NCBI GenBank assembly: GCA_043764095.1
Contig: JAYUKX010000056.1
Location: 88,664 to 152,663, forward strand
DNA: 64,000 bases
Origin: M3007 sp043764095
GTDB lineage: Bacteria > Bacteroidota > Bacteroidia > Chitinophagales > Saprospiraceae
Direction: 5' to 3'
A program made the position numbers and the translations under genes. How positions within the stretch are numbered: the stretch's first letter is position 1; the number at the start of each line of letters is the position of its first letter. The notes under the pieces were generated by a model. It did not search any database, was not told where the DNA came from, and saw only the letters and a program-made list of their open reading frames with translations. Positions 33,782 through 42,938 of this stretch are shown here, one piece after another.

Positions 33782-34723
33782 TTGAAACCTGTAATAGCAC
33801 CCATTGATCGAGCATTAATTGAATCTGAATTAAATTCGGAGCGATTTATCCGTCCTACGCATTATTTGGACAACGAGATTTATATCATCAATGGTAACGA
33901 TTGCCCCAATACCATGCTCGAAATTGGTCGACTCCGGGAAGAATCCTTCCGTGCAGGCGGCGGAGGTACAGGAAAAGAGACCGATGTGGATTCTTTTGAT
34001 TCTGGGCAATACGCTTATAATCAATTGATTGTATGGGATCCGTCTGTTAAAGAAATTGTAGGTGGTTACCGCTATGTACGTTGTATCAAAAACCGCGATG
34101 AGGCCGGTAAATACCACCTCAGTACATCGGAAATTGTAGATTACTCGGAGCGGTTAAAAGAGCATTATTTCCCAACGACTATCGAGTTGGGGCGTAGTTT
34201 TGTACAGCCTATGTTCCAGCCTCGTGCAGAGAATAGGCGTAATTTGTTTTCATTGGATAACCTTTGGGACGGGTTGGGCGCACTTACGGTGTTGTATCCA
34301 CAAATCGAGTATTTTTTTGGTAAAATTACCATGTACAATACGTATAATAAGGAAGCACGCGACCATTTACTCCGGTTCATGCACCATTATTTTCCGGATT
34401 CCGACAAAATGGTTATTTTCCCACATCCGCTGGAAATGGAATACGATTGCGCGGAGTTTATGGCTGAAATAAAGGACTTGCCCTACGAAAAAGGGTATGT
34501 AGTCATGAATAAAAAGGTGCGCTCATTAGGCGAAAACATACCACCTCTGTTCAATTCTTATATGAGCCTTTCGCCTACGATGAAGACTTTTGGCACCGCC
34601 GTGAATCCGCATTTTGGCGCAGTGGAAGAAACCGGTATTATGGTGACGATTAAGGATATTTATGCAGGGAAAAAGGATAGACATATCAATAGTTATTTGG
34701 ATTATTTGGCGAGTAAGAAATAG
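33782..34723 (+). CDS. GNAT-type N-acyltransferase (GlsB/OlsB-like)
   Basis: A 313-residue protein of the OlsB-type GNAT family. Characteristic pieces are MLEIGRLREESFRAGGGGTG, EIVGGYRYVRC and TTIELGRSFVQPMFQ. These enzymes transfer a 3-hydroxyacyl group from ACP to the amino group of an amino acid, the first step of glycine/ornithine lipid synthesis. Start is TTG at 33782; no nearer ATG precedes the conserved core. It follows the acyltransferase by 8 bp, consistent with one operon for a two-step aminolipid pathway. Confidence 0.85.
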   Translation: MKPVIAPIDRALIESELNSERFIRPTHYLDNEIYIINGNDCPNTMLEIGRLREESFRAGGGGTGKETDVDSFDSGQYAYNQLIVWDPSVKEIVGGYRYVRCIKNRDEAGKYHLSTSEIVDYSERLKEHYFPTTIELGRSFVQPMFQPRAENRRNLFSLDNLWDGLGALTVLYPQIEYFFGKITMYNTYNKEARDHLLRFMHHYFPDSDKMVIFPHPLEMEYDCAEFMAEIKDLPYEKGYVVMNKKVRSLGENIPPLFNSYMSLSPTMKTFGTAVNPHFGAVEETGIMVTIKDIYAGKKDRHINSYLDYLASKK

Positions 34724-34730
34724 TAGTGCG

Positions 34731-34738
34731 TACCTTTG
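34731..34738 (+). promoter_or_regulatory. -7 box TACCTTTG four bases before the AcpH-like gene ATG
   Basis: TACCTTTG-CCCC-ATG, with a TTTG 22 bp further upstream as a possible -33 element. The box lies just after the stop of the N-acyltransferase gene, so the downstream gene appears to have its own, probably leaderless, transcript. Confidence 0.5.
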
Positions 34739-34742
34739 CCCC

Positions 34743-35327
34743 ATGAACCACCTCGCACATTGTTTTTTATCCTTTGGCAACGAAGACCTATTACTCGGAA
34801 ATTTTATCGGCGATTATATCAAAGGTAATCAGTGGGAAAAGTATCCGTTGGGGGTGCAGCGCGGTATTTTGCTCCACCGCACTATCGACTCCTTTACAGA
34901 CAGTAATCCGTGGACACACCAATGCTCAGCGCGGATAAGACCATATTCCAAGCGATTTTCGGGGCCGGTGGTTGATATTTTGTTCGATCATTTATTGGCC
35001 ATAAATTGGGAGCGGTACAGCCCAAAAACGCTTTCGGAATTTGCACAAGAAACCTATACCATGCTCGAACACCGCAGGCTCGAAATGCCTTTGGATTTGC
35101 AAGACCGACTGCCGCGGATGGTAGCAGGTAACTTTCTGCAAGGCTATGGCCACCGCGAAGGTTTGGACTTTGTTTTTAGCCGATTTATGAAACGCCTGTC
35201 CATTCCATTCGATCAAGCGGCGATGCTCGACTTCTTTGAGGCGCATATTGGTGCGTTTGAAAACGATTTTAACCAGTTTTTCCCTGAATTAATTGAAAAA
35301 GCAAAAACTTACATACAGGATAACTAA
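34743..35327 (+). CDS. acpH: Acyl-carrier-protein phosphodiesterase (AcpH/DUF479 family)
   Basis: Start chosen at ATG 34743 (194 residues), giving the family N-terminus MNHLAHCFLSF. AcpH removes the 4'-phosphopantetheine arm from acyl carrier protein. Conserved family pieces are LLLGNFIGDYIKG, GILLHRTIDSFTDSNP (HD-like metal residues), VVDILFDHLLAINW and a C-terminal helix NDFNQFFPEL. A longer upstream frame overlaps the previous gene and lacks family character. The Met is four bases after a -7 box. Proximity to ACP-using lipid genes may be coincidental. Confidence 0.88.
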   Translation: MNHLAHCFLSFGNEDLLLGNFIGDYIKGNQWEKYPLGVQRGILLHRTIDSFTDSNPWTHQCSARIRPYSKRFSGPVVDILFDHLLAINWERYSPKTLSEFAQETYTMLEHRRLEMPLDLQDRLPRMVAGNFLQGYGHREGLDFVFSRFMKRLSIPFDQAAMLDFFEAHIGAFENDFNQFFPELIEKAKTYIQDN

Positions 35328-35389
35328 AAAATTGTGTTTCTTTGCGCCGGAATTTATTACCGAAATCATTAAAAGTCCTTTGAAATAGT

Positions 35390-36325
35390 ATGCTTAGTCG
35401 TCGTAGCGTTCGTGTAAAAGTAATGCAATTGCTGTACATGCTTAATAGAGATGAAGGTCTCAAATTTAGCGAAATGGTAAAAGCATACAACGATGGTATC
35501 TGGAAAACATACGAATTGTATATTTTTGAACTTTACCTCCTGTTGAAGGTAACACAGCAAGCGGAAAGCGATGCTCAAACCCGCGCAGCCAAATACCTAC
35601 CTACCGAAAACGATAAGGCATTTCTCCCCATATTATATACCAATCCTTGTACAAAAAGTTTGGCCAACCACGTGGGTTTCCTCCAATTGGTGGAAAAATA
35701 CAAACCTACGCTAGAAATCGATACCGATTTGGTGCGCCGTATGTATTATGCTTTTGCCGAAACGCCCGAGTATAAAACCTATATCAACGCCGAAACGCAT
35801 ACCGATCCAGAGCATTCTAAAATTTTGTTAGAACTCTATAAGTTTCTAGGTTCCAATGATATCTTTATTGAAATGTGCGAGGAGCGTTTTAATAACATGA
35901 CCGATGACGAGTCATTGGTATCCGGTGCCATGAAAAAGACGCTCAAAAGTATGCCTGTGAGCGGTGAATTTTACGAAGAACACGCACCCGCCGACGAAAC
36001 AGTACGCATTTACGGAGAGGATTTACTCCGCAAAACCAGCCAATTGGATGCCGAACTGTTCAACGATATTAATCCAATGCTCGAAAACTGGGATGCCGAT
36101 CGCGTGGCCATTCTCGATATGATTATGCTCAAAATGGCCTTGTGCGAATTGCTGCATTTCCCTACGATCCCCACCAAAGTGACGCTCAACGAGTACGTGG
36201 AAATTTCGAAAAACTACTCCACCGATAAAAGTAAGGACTTTATCAATGGTATATTAGACCGTTTGATGAAACAATTCTTGGAAAGTGGCCAAATACAAAA
36301 AGAAGGCCGTGGCCTGATCGAATAA
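35390..36325 (+). CDS. nusB: Transcription antitermination protein NusB (long Bacteroidota form)
   Basis: A 311-residue protein. The N-terminus MLSRRSVRVKVMQLLYMLNR and the C-terminal RVAILDMIMLKMALCELLHF plus TKVTLNEYVEISKNYSTDKS and FINGILDRLMK are the two halves of the NusB RNA-binding helical fold. Between them lies a ~150-residue insertion typical of this phylum, which makes it about twice the E. coli length. NusB with NusE binds boxA RNA for rRNA antitermination. The stop codon overlaps the ruvX start (TAATG), implying translational coupling. Confidence 0.93.
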   Translation: MLSRRSVRVKVMQLLYMLNRDEGLKFSEMVKAYNDGIWKTYELYIFELYLLLKVTQQAESDAQTRAAKYLPTENDKAFLPILYTNPCTKSLANHVGFLQLVEKYKPTLEIDTDLVRRMYYAFAETPEYKTYINAETHTDPEHSKILLELYKFLGSNDIFIEMCEERFNNMTDDESLVSGAMKKTLKSMPVSGEFYEEHAPADETVRIYGEDLLRKTSQLDAELFNDINPMLENWDADRVAILDMIMLKMALCELLHFPTIPTKVTLNEYVEISKNYSTDKSKDFINGILDRLMKQFLESGQIQKEGRGLIE

Positions 36326-36738
36326 TGCGTATCATGGCCATCGACTATGGTTTGAAACGGACGGGCATTGCAGTGACCGATCCGCTCAAGATCATTGCTA
36401 GTCCGCTGACCACCGTGCCTACCGCCGAGGCACTGGAATTTATCCAAAAATATTGCACTACCGAGCAAGTAGAAGCCTTTGTGGTGGGTCTGCCCCTACA
36501 CAAGGACGGGAATCCTACGCACGTATCCCCGCACGTGGACGCGTTTGCCGAACGCCTCCAAAAACTATTCCCCGACTGCACCATACACCGCCAAGACGAA
36601 CGCATGAGTTCTGTGGCTGCCAAACAAATTATCCTAAATAGCGGTATCAAAAAAATGAAACGCCAAGATAAGGCTTTGGTGGATAAAGTGGCGGCGGCGG
36701 TTATTTTGGAGCAGTTTATGGAGGAATGGTATTGGTGA
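36325..36738 (+). CDS. ruvX: Putative pre-16S rRNA nuclease / Holliday junction resolvase RuvX (YqgF)
   Basis: A 137-residue RNase H-fold protein: IMAIDYGLKRTGIAVTDPL (first catalytic Asp), EAFVVGLPLHKDGNPTHVS, IHRQDERMSS (catalytic Glu) and DKVAAAVILEQFM (final Asp). The family trims the 5' end of 16S rRNA and resembles Holliday junction resolvases. Its ATG overlaps the nusB stop by one base; pairing with nusB, a factor for rRNA transcription, fits a shared ribosome-biogenesis role. Confidence 0.95.
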   Translation: MRIMAIDYGLKRTGIAVTDPLKIIASPLTTVPTAEALEFIQKYCTTEQVEAFVVGLPLHKDGNPTHVSPHVDAFAERLQKLFPDCTIHRQDERMSSVAAKQIILNSGIKKMKRQDKALVDKVAAAVILEQFMEEWYW

Positions 36739-37073
36739 GTGTGGGGCTATATCCGCCCCATCTCCTCCGCACAACCCACTTGCCTTTGCCGCGAAGATTT
36801 TAGTTTGCGGTTACCAAATGTGTTTGTCCAAGAGCGCATAAAAGAGCGTTTGGAGAACTGCCATGAGCCTTTTACGTACCCGTCGATATAGGCTTGTGTA
36901 GCGGTAAAAAAACAGTTATACGTAAAAAAGGGAGGTACAGATGATGATCTATTTCGTGCTTGCACCTACAAAGCAATGAATTATATATCAAAGCAGTCGT
37001 TTAAAATCTCAAAAACATTAGTATATTTAGGACGTTTCGTAAAATTTTATCTAAAAACATTAAAGAACTGCCT

Positions 37074-37159
37074 TACCTTTGACACCTTAGGAACGTTATC
37101 GAAATAAAGGTACAATTGATGCAAATCTTTTGCACCTTTATTCCAACACCATTCCTAAG
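37074..37159 (+). promoter_or_regulatory. Promoter and fold-back leader (element E2) of the large adhesin gene
   Basis: TACCTTTG at 37074-37081 is a -7 box. Transcription starting a few bases later would begin at CTTAGGAA (37086-37093), which pairs with TTCCTAAG (37152-37159). Inside, AATAAAGGT (37103-37111) pairs with ACCTTTATT (37134-37142). The mRNA would thus start with a strong two-part hairpin. Its left arm shares AATAAAGGTACAA with element E1 at 5876-6036. The rest of the gap 36739-37223 shows no supportable gene. Confidence 0.6.
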
Positions 37160-37223
37160 AAACGTTTAAACAATAAATCATTATTTATACGTCTCAAACG
37201 TGACATACTATTTATTTTCAAGC

Positions 37224-40200
37224 ATGAAGAAATTTTTCCTTGTAGCAGCGGCTTTTCTTTTTTTGGCCCTGAATCTTGTAGCGCAAGCCCCCATTAACAA
37301 TGAATGTGCAACAGCCATTAATCTTGGGGTAGCACCATCATGTGATACCAGTATTGTGTATTCCAATGACAACGCTACATTGTCGAATATTGGTGACGAG
37401 AACAACCCCTCTTGCTTTAATGGCGGTATCCCCAATAGGGATGTTTGGTTTTCTTTTGTTTGTCCCGATACACTCTTTGATTTTCGCATCCTACTCAGCG
37501 GGAATGGTGGGGTTTTAAACAGTATTGTTAACCCACAAATTGCTGTATATCGGGGCGATTGCACGTTTAATGACTTGTTCGAACTGTCCTGTGCTATTGC
37601 GGATGTAGGCGAAACGGGTGTTTATTTGGATTTGGCAGGGCTTACGCCCAATGTCACGTATTATATCCGTGTTTCGGATTATTCCTTGACTGCCGCGCCC
37701 AATTCGGGCAATTTTACACTCTGCGTGGATAAACTCCCCGAGATTGTGACCATCGACCAAGGTAGTTCGAACCAATGTATGGGTACGATTACCGATTCGG
37801 GTGGCGCAAATGGCGACTACAGCCCCAACGAGGACTATGTATTTACGATTTGCCCTAGCCAGCCTAGCGCTTGTATTACTTTTACACTGGAATATTTCAA
37901 CATAGAAGAAAGTTTTACGGATGGGTTAACCATTTATGATGGCAATAGCATCAATGCACCGGAATTGGCTTCGATCAATTCTTTTGCATTTAGCCAAACT
38001 TCCGTCTCCGCTGGCGGTGGAGTTTGTTTTAAGGTACACGGTACCAGTCCCTGTATGACACTCCAGTTTTTGTCGGATGATTTTGTAGAGTTTGAAGGTT
38101 TCTTGGGGCATTGGGAGTGTAGTAATTTGCCTTGTCCACCCGATGATATCCTTACGGTAAATTCACCTATTGAGAACCAAGTTATCGTAAATGCAGTAAC
38201 GACCCCTGCAACACAGGTCACCATTACGGATATTAAATGTAATACGGACGCTTATGGCTCTTTTAGTTATCCAACAGCCAATAACGATTTACAGATGACC
38301 AAGGGGCTGGTACTTTCCAGCGGCCTTGTTGCTGATATACCTGGTTTTGGCCAAGATTTTGCGGGTACGCCATTGAACGAACCTGGTGATCCAGACCTTG
38401 ATTTTCTTTCTACGCAACAAGGTGGCCAAGAATCTTACGATGCTTGTGTGGTGGAATTGGATGTTTTTGTTGCCACCGATCAACTCAGTTTTGAGTATGT
38501 TTTTGGATCAGAGGAATACCCAGAATTTGTATTTGCGTCAGGAGGTTTTAATGATATATTTGCCTTTTTGGTTTCCGGCCCGGGTATTGTTGGGCAACCT
38601 GGTTTAAATGGACAGAAGAACATTGCGGTATTGCCCGGTACTAATGTCCCTGTTGAAATTGACGCGGTGAATAACCAAGTTAATTGGGAATTTTATCGCA
38701 ATAATGAAATAGGCGAACAAGTTATTTTTGATGGACTCACTTCGGATTATTTAGGCATAAAAAAATCCTTAACCGCCAAAACATCAGTAACACCTTGTAA
38801 TACTTATCACTTAAAACTAGCCATAGCCGACCGTGGTGATGCGGCATACGACTCTGGCGTATTTGTTTCCGAGATCAAAGGCGGCACACCGGGGCTTGAA
38901 GTAGCGTTTGCGAGCGGTATTGAGTATTTTATTGAAAGTTGTTCGGGTACAGAAGATATGTTGATTATTTCGTTGCCAGAGCCATTACAACAAGCCACTA
39001 CGTTTATCACGACTATTTCGGGTACTGCTATTTTAGGTACCGATTATATTTTAGATCTTCCCGCTACCATTACATTTGCCGCAGGCCAAACCCAATTAAT
39101 GTTTCCTATTTTCCCGATTCAAGATGCCTTGGATGAGGGTACAGAAACGATTAAAATTTCCTTGTCCAGTAATTTTGGATGCGGTACGGTATTGCTCAAA
39201 ACCATTACCATCAACTTGGAAGATAAAGTAGTGGTTGATATAAATGCAGGAGCGGATACCGTGTTTATATGTTTAGGATTTCCACTCGAAGTACAGGCAG
39301 AAGGAGCGGTTGACTATTTTTGGACACCAGTATCGGTGGTGAGCAACCCGACTATTGCCAATCCAATTGTTACAACTACACAAGATGTTATGCTTTTTGT
39401 AACAGGTACAGTAGGCACTTGTGTTTCTACGGATTCAGTATTGGTAAAAGTAATAAACCCAACCATCAATCTTATTGCCTTGAGCGATACACTGATTTGC
39501 GTTGGAGGCTCGGTACCACTCAATGCGATCAATAATGTTGATAATCAAGGACTTTCGTGGATTCCATCAACAGGATTAAACGACCCAACCACCAATTTGC
39601 CTATCGCTTCGCCTACTACTACGACCACTTATACCGCACGTTTGGATATTGGGGGATGTATCAAAACGGATCAAATTACGATCAAGGTAGATACCCTTTT
39701 TGAACCCGTGCTGATTGCGGATACAACTGTTTGCCAAAACTACCCCGTACTTTTGGGGACAGCAATAGAAGGGGAAAGCACCGTTTATCAATGGACACCA
39801 GCAGCAGGCTTGAGTAGTACAACGATTTCAAATCCATTGGCAACGCCCGATCAAACCACCACTTATACCTTGTTTTCACAAAGTGCTAATGGCTATTGCG
39901 ATAATACAAAACAGGTAAAAGTAACCATTATTGCAGCGGATATTGATATTGCAGGACCTGAAAAATACGAAATTTGTTTGGGGACTACCATTCCGCTACA
40001 AGCCGTGGTAACCCCAGCGAGTGGCAGCCCAATTACATGGACGCCACCCTTCTTTTTAAGCAACCCAACAGGGCCCAATACAGTACTCAACACCGATGAA
40101 TCTTTGACGCTAAAAGCCACTTATACGGTGAACGGCTGTAAAGTGACCGATTCTATCTATGTGCGCGTGGATTCGCTGCCCGATCTTACGTTAAGTCTGA

Positions 40201-41693
40201 AACCAGTTAAAGAAATTTATTGCCCCGGCGATACAGTTACACTATTCAGCACCACTTACGAACCGGCGAGTTTCCCATTTATACAAAATACTTGGTTACC
40301 CGATGGTTTAGGCCAAATAACGCCCGATTCTTTGTGGAATTTGGTGATTCGTGCCCAAGTTACGGATACGTTTACCCGCATCACCGTAAATAGAGGTTGT
40401 AGGGATACCTCATCTATTGCTGTTCCGGTAGATTCGCTGCCCATCATTACGGCTACTGCTGCCAAATCAACGGTTTGTCCCGGAGAATTGGTACAATTGA
40501 ATGCCACTGTATCGCCCGAACAAAAACTAGAATGGGGCCCAGTAAATGGATTAAGTTGTACGGACTGTAAAAATCCTGTGGCAACCATCAATGGCACCAT
40601 TACCTATACCGTTATGCCACCAGATGCCAACTGTCCGGCCTCGGCTTCAGTAACTATTGTGATGACACCAGCTCCCTTACTGGTTTTGCCCAATGATGCG
40701 ACCCTGTGCCTTGGATCTACTTTTGTGCTCAATAATTTGCCTCCGGAGCCCAATACGACCTATCAATGGACATCGGTGCCACCAGGATTTACGTCCAGTT
40801 TACCACAACCACAAGTCACCCCACTGGTTAATACCAAGTACTCTGTTTTGGCCTCCAATCCTGCCTGTACCAACAAAGATAGCGTTTCGGTAGAAGTAGT
40901 GAGCGCAACCGTAAATGCTGGTGTAGATCAAACTGTTTGTGCAGGTACTAGTTTTACTTTGAATGCAACACCCAGCGGATCAACAGGTTTATTTGCTTGG
41001 AATATATTAAATGGCAATACCGTTGGCAATACCCAACAAGTCGCCCTGTCTGCCAACAATACGGCAACGTATCAGGTCGTATATACCTATAGTAGCGCGC
41101 TTTGTGTAGCCACCGATGAAGTGACGGTCAAGATAAATCCAGTACCATCCCTAACACCGCTAACAATTGACTCGGCAGAGGTGTGTGCAGGAGAGGTAAT
41201 CCGTGTAAAGTCAATATTACAAGGCGGAACAGCACCATTTACCTATAATTGGACATTGGATGGGGCACCAACCAACCCGGGAGCGAAAGACTCCATTAGC
41301 CTTTCGCTGGATAGTGCATTGGATGGGCCAAAGGATTACCAAATTGGTTTATCCGTTGTAGATGCCAATGGCTGTGTATCGGAAGTGGAATCAGGAGGCG
41401 TAAAAGTAAATAAATGCTTTGCGATTCCGAATGCCTTCACACCGGGGAACGGAGGGGTAAATGACTTCTTTGAACCCGTTGGTACAAGTGGTAGTACGCT
41501 AAATGTCACTAAATTTTTGGTTTATAACCGTTGGGGACAAAAAATATTTACCGCTAGCCCATCCGTACGTTCTTGGGATGGCACAGTGGGCGGCAAGGCA
41601 GCACCCATGGATGTGTATATTTATCAAATCACCATAACCCGCCTTGATGGCATTGAAGAAAATTATTCCGGAGAAGTAAATCTAATCAGATAA
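37224..41693 (+). CDS. Large T9SS type B cargo protein with choice-of-anchor L and Calx-beta-like domains
   Basis: Start chosen at ATG 37224 (MKKFFLVAAAFLFLALNLVAQ signal), giving 1489 residues. The order is a CUB/pre-peptidase-like N-terminal region (NECATAINLG), a CUB-like part (TITDSGGANGDYSPNEDYV), a choice-of-anchor L domain (QMTKGLVLSSG, YDACVVELDVFV, FEYVFGSEEYPEF), a Calx-beta-like domain (GTDYILDLPATITFAAGQTQ), and about eight Cys-containing PKD/Ig-like repeats. The tail is gliding-motility type (AIPNAFTPGNGGVNDFFEP, FLVYNRWGQKIF, YIYQITI). It is probably a surface adhesin or matrix protein. The FTPNGDG motif is varied to FTPGNGG. Confidence 0.9.
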   Translation: MKKFFLVAAAFLFLALNLVAQAPINNECATAINLGVAPSCDTSIVYSNDNATLSNIGDENNPSCFNGGIPNRDVWFSFVCPDTLFDFRILLSGNGGVLNSIVNPQIAVYRGDCTFNDLFELSCAIADVGETGVYLDLAGLTPNVTYYIRVSDYSLTAAPNSGNFTLCVDKLPEIVTIDQGSSNQCMGTITDSGGANGDYSPNEDYVFTICPSQPSACITFTLEYFNIEESFTDGLTIYDGNSINAPELASINSFAFSQTSVSAGGGVCFKVHGTSPCMTLQFLSDDFVEFEGFLGHWECSNLPCPPDDILTVNSPIENQVIVNAVTTPATQVTITDIKCNTDAYGSFSYPTANNDLQMTKGLVLSSGLVADIPGFGQDFAGTPLNEPGDPDLDFLSTQQGGQESYDACVVELDVFVATDQLSFEYVFGSEEYPEFVFASGGFNDIFAFLVSGPGIVGQPGLNGQKNIAVLPGTNVPVEIDAVNNQVNWEFYRNNEIGEQVIFDGLTSDYLGIKKSLTAKTSVTPCNTYHLKLAIADRGDAAYDSGVFVSEIKGGTPGLEVAFASGIEYFIESCSGTEDMLIISLPEPLQQATTFITTISGTAILGTDYILDLPATITFAAGQTQLMFPIFPIQDALDEGTETIKISLSSNFGCGTVLLKTITINLEDKVVVDINAGADTVFICLGFPLEVQAEGAVDYFWTPVSVVSNPTIANPIVTTTQDVMLFVTGTVGTCVSTDSVLVKVINPTINLIALSDTLICVGGSVPLNAINNVDNQGLSWIPSTGLNDPTTNLPIASPTTTTTYTARLDIGGCIKTDQITIKVDTLFEPVLIADTTVCQNYPVLLGTAIEGESTVYQWTPAAGLSSTTISNPLATPDQTTTYTLFSQSANGYCDNTKQVKVTIIAADIDIAGPEKYEICLGTTIPLQAVVTPASGSPITWTPPFFLSNPTGPNTVLNTDESLTLKATYTVNGCKVTDSIYVRVDSLPDLTLSLKPVKEIYCPGDTVTLFSTTYEPASFPFIQNTWLPDGLGQITPDSLWNLVIRAQVTDTFTRITVNRGCRDTSSIAVPVDSLPIITATAAKSTVCPGELVQLNATVSPEQKLEWGPVNGLSCTDCKNPVATINGTITYTVMPPDANCPASASVTIVMTPAPLLVLPNDATLCLGSTFVLNNLPPEPNTTYQWTSVPPGFTSSLPQPQVTPLVNTKYSVLASNPACTNKDSVSVEVVSATVNAGVDQTVCAGTSFTLNATPSGSTGLFAWNILNGNTVGNTQQVALSANNTATYQVVYTYSSALCVATDEVTVKINPVPSLTPLTIDSAEVCAGEVIRVKSILQGGTAPFTYNWTLDGAPTNPGAKDSISLSLDSALDGPKDYQIGLSVVDANGCVSEVESGGVKVNKCFAIPNAFTPGNGGVNDFFEPVGTSGSTLNVTKFLVYNRWGQKIFTASPSVRSWDGTVGGKAAPMDVYIYQITITRLDGIEENYSGEVNLIR

Positions 41694-41704
41694 TAGACAC
41701 CACC

Positions 41705-42823
41705 ATGACTTTACCTAAATTGTATATCCACGCCCAGGATTTTATGCCTATTAATGGCACCGACTATCTAGAACTTTATGTCAGCAATGCCAAACAAGCG
41801 GCACATTTCTACAAATCAGCTTTTGGATTCCGTACTTTGGCTTATGCCGGTTTGGAAACAGGGTTAAAAGACCGCGAATCGTATGTTGTAGAGCAAGACA
41901 AAATTCGACTGGTACTTACTTCTCCTTTGCGGAGCGGCACCGATATTGGCCGCCATATTGACCAACATGGCGATGGTGTAAAAGTCACCGCCCTTTGGGT
42001 GGACGATGCTACTTATGCTTATAATGCTGCCATGGAACGCGGTGCACGTTCCTATATGGAACCTGTAACGGAATCCGACGAGGATGGCCATGTAGTGCGT
42101 TCGGGTATTTATACTTATGGCGAAGTGGTGCATATCTTTGTAGAACGCAAAGACTACAATGGTATCTTTTTGCCGGGATACAAAAAAATGGAATCGCATT
42201 ATAATCCCGAACCAGTTGGCCTCAAATTTGTAGATCACATGGTGGGTAATGTAGAACTGGGCAAAATGAATGAGTGGGTGGACTTTTATGAAAAAGTAAT
42301 GGGCTTTACCCAAATCCTTTCGTTCGACGACAAAGAGATTTCTACGGAGTTCACAGCCCTGATGAGTAAGGTAATGAGCAATGGTAATGGCCGTATCAAG
42401 TTTCCGATCAACGAACCAGCTCCTGGAAAGAAAAAATCGCAAGTGGACGAATACCTCGAGTTTTACGAGGGCGCAGGTGTGCAGCATATTGCCGTGGCTA
42501 CCGATAATATTATTCAAACCGTAACGGCACTTCGCGATCGTGGTGTGGAATTCCTGCGCGTACCCGGCACGTATTACGATACACTCCTCGACCGCGTTGG
42601 GCATATTGATGAAGACTTAGCTCCTTTGCGGGAACTGGGTATTCTCGTTGACCGCGATGATGAAGGTTATCTTTTGCAAATTTTTACCCGCACAGTGCAA
42701 GCCCGACCCACGATGTTTTTCGAAATTATACAAAGAAAAGGTGCTCAATCCTTTGGAAAGGGCAACTTTAAGGCGTTATTCGAGGCATTGGAAAGGGAGC
42801 AGGAATTGCGGGGAACACTATAA
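41705..42823 (+). CDS. hppD: 4-hydroxyphenylpyruvate dioxygenase
   Basis: A 372-residue Fe(II) dioxygenase that converts 4-hydroxyphenylpyruvate to homogentisate in tyrosine breakdown. The iron ligands appear as His178 (FVDHMVGNV), His261 (GVQHIAVAT) and Glu340 (FFEIIQRKG). The C-terminal gating helix is GKGNFKALFEALERE. It begins 11 bp after the adhesin gene although the products are functionally unrelated. No homogentisate dioxygenase is nearby. A perfect hairpin (42868-42898) lies downstream. Confidence 0.97.
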   Translation: MTLPKLYIHAQDFMPINGTDYLELYVSNAKQAAHFYKSAFGFRTLAYAGLETGLKDRESYVVEQDKIRLVLTSPLRSGTDIGRHIDQHGDGVKVTALWVDDATYAYNAAMERGARSYMEPVTESDEDGHVVRSGIYTYGEVVHIFVERKDYNGIFLPGYKKMESHYNPEPVGLKFVDHMVGNVELGKMNEWVDFYEKVMGFTQILSFDDKEISTEFTALMSKVMSNGNGRIKFPINEPAPGKKKSQVDEYLEFYEGAGVQHIAVATDNIIQTVTALRDRGVEFLRVPGTYYDTLLDRVGHIDEDLAPLRELGILVDRDDEGYLLQIFTRTVQARPTMFFEIIQRKGAQSFGKGNFKALFEALEREQELRGTL

Positions 42824-42867
42824 ATAATTGATTGTTTTTTCCCGAATACCTTTTTAAGATATATTTA

Positions 42868-42898
42868 ATGGGTTACTATGGTGTTCATAGTAACCCAT
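42868..42898. repeat. Perfect 13-bp stem hairpin between hppD and the third metalloprotease gene
   Basis: ATGGGTTACTATG and CATAGTAACCCAT enclose GTGTT. No T-run follows, so it is either an unusual terminator for hppD or a leader structure for the next gene, whose ATG is 41 bases downstream. Confidence 0.6.
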
Positions 42899-42938
42899 CT
42901 AATTATATTTATTCATCCAAGTTCTTTTATTGCTCAAC

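Noticed and set aside
36747..36965. A 72-codon minus-strand frame downstream of ruvX
   Set aside because: Its basic sequence looks partly protein-like, but there is no promoter box, no recognised family and an equally plausible opposite-strand frame. I left it out as unsupported.
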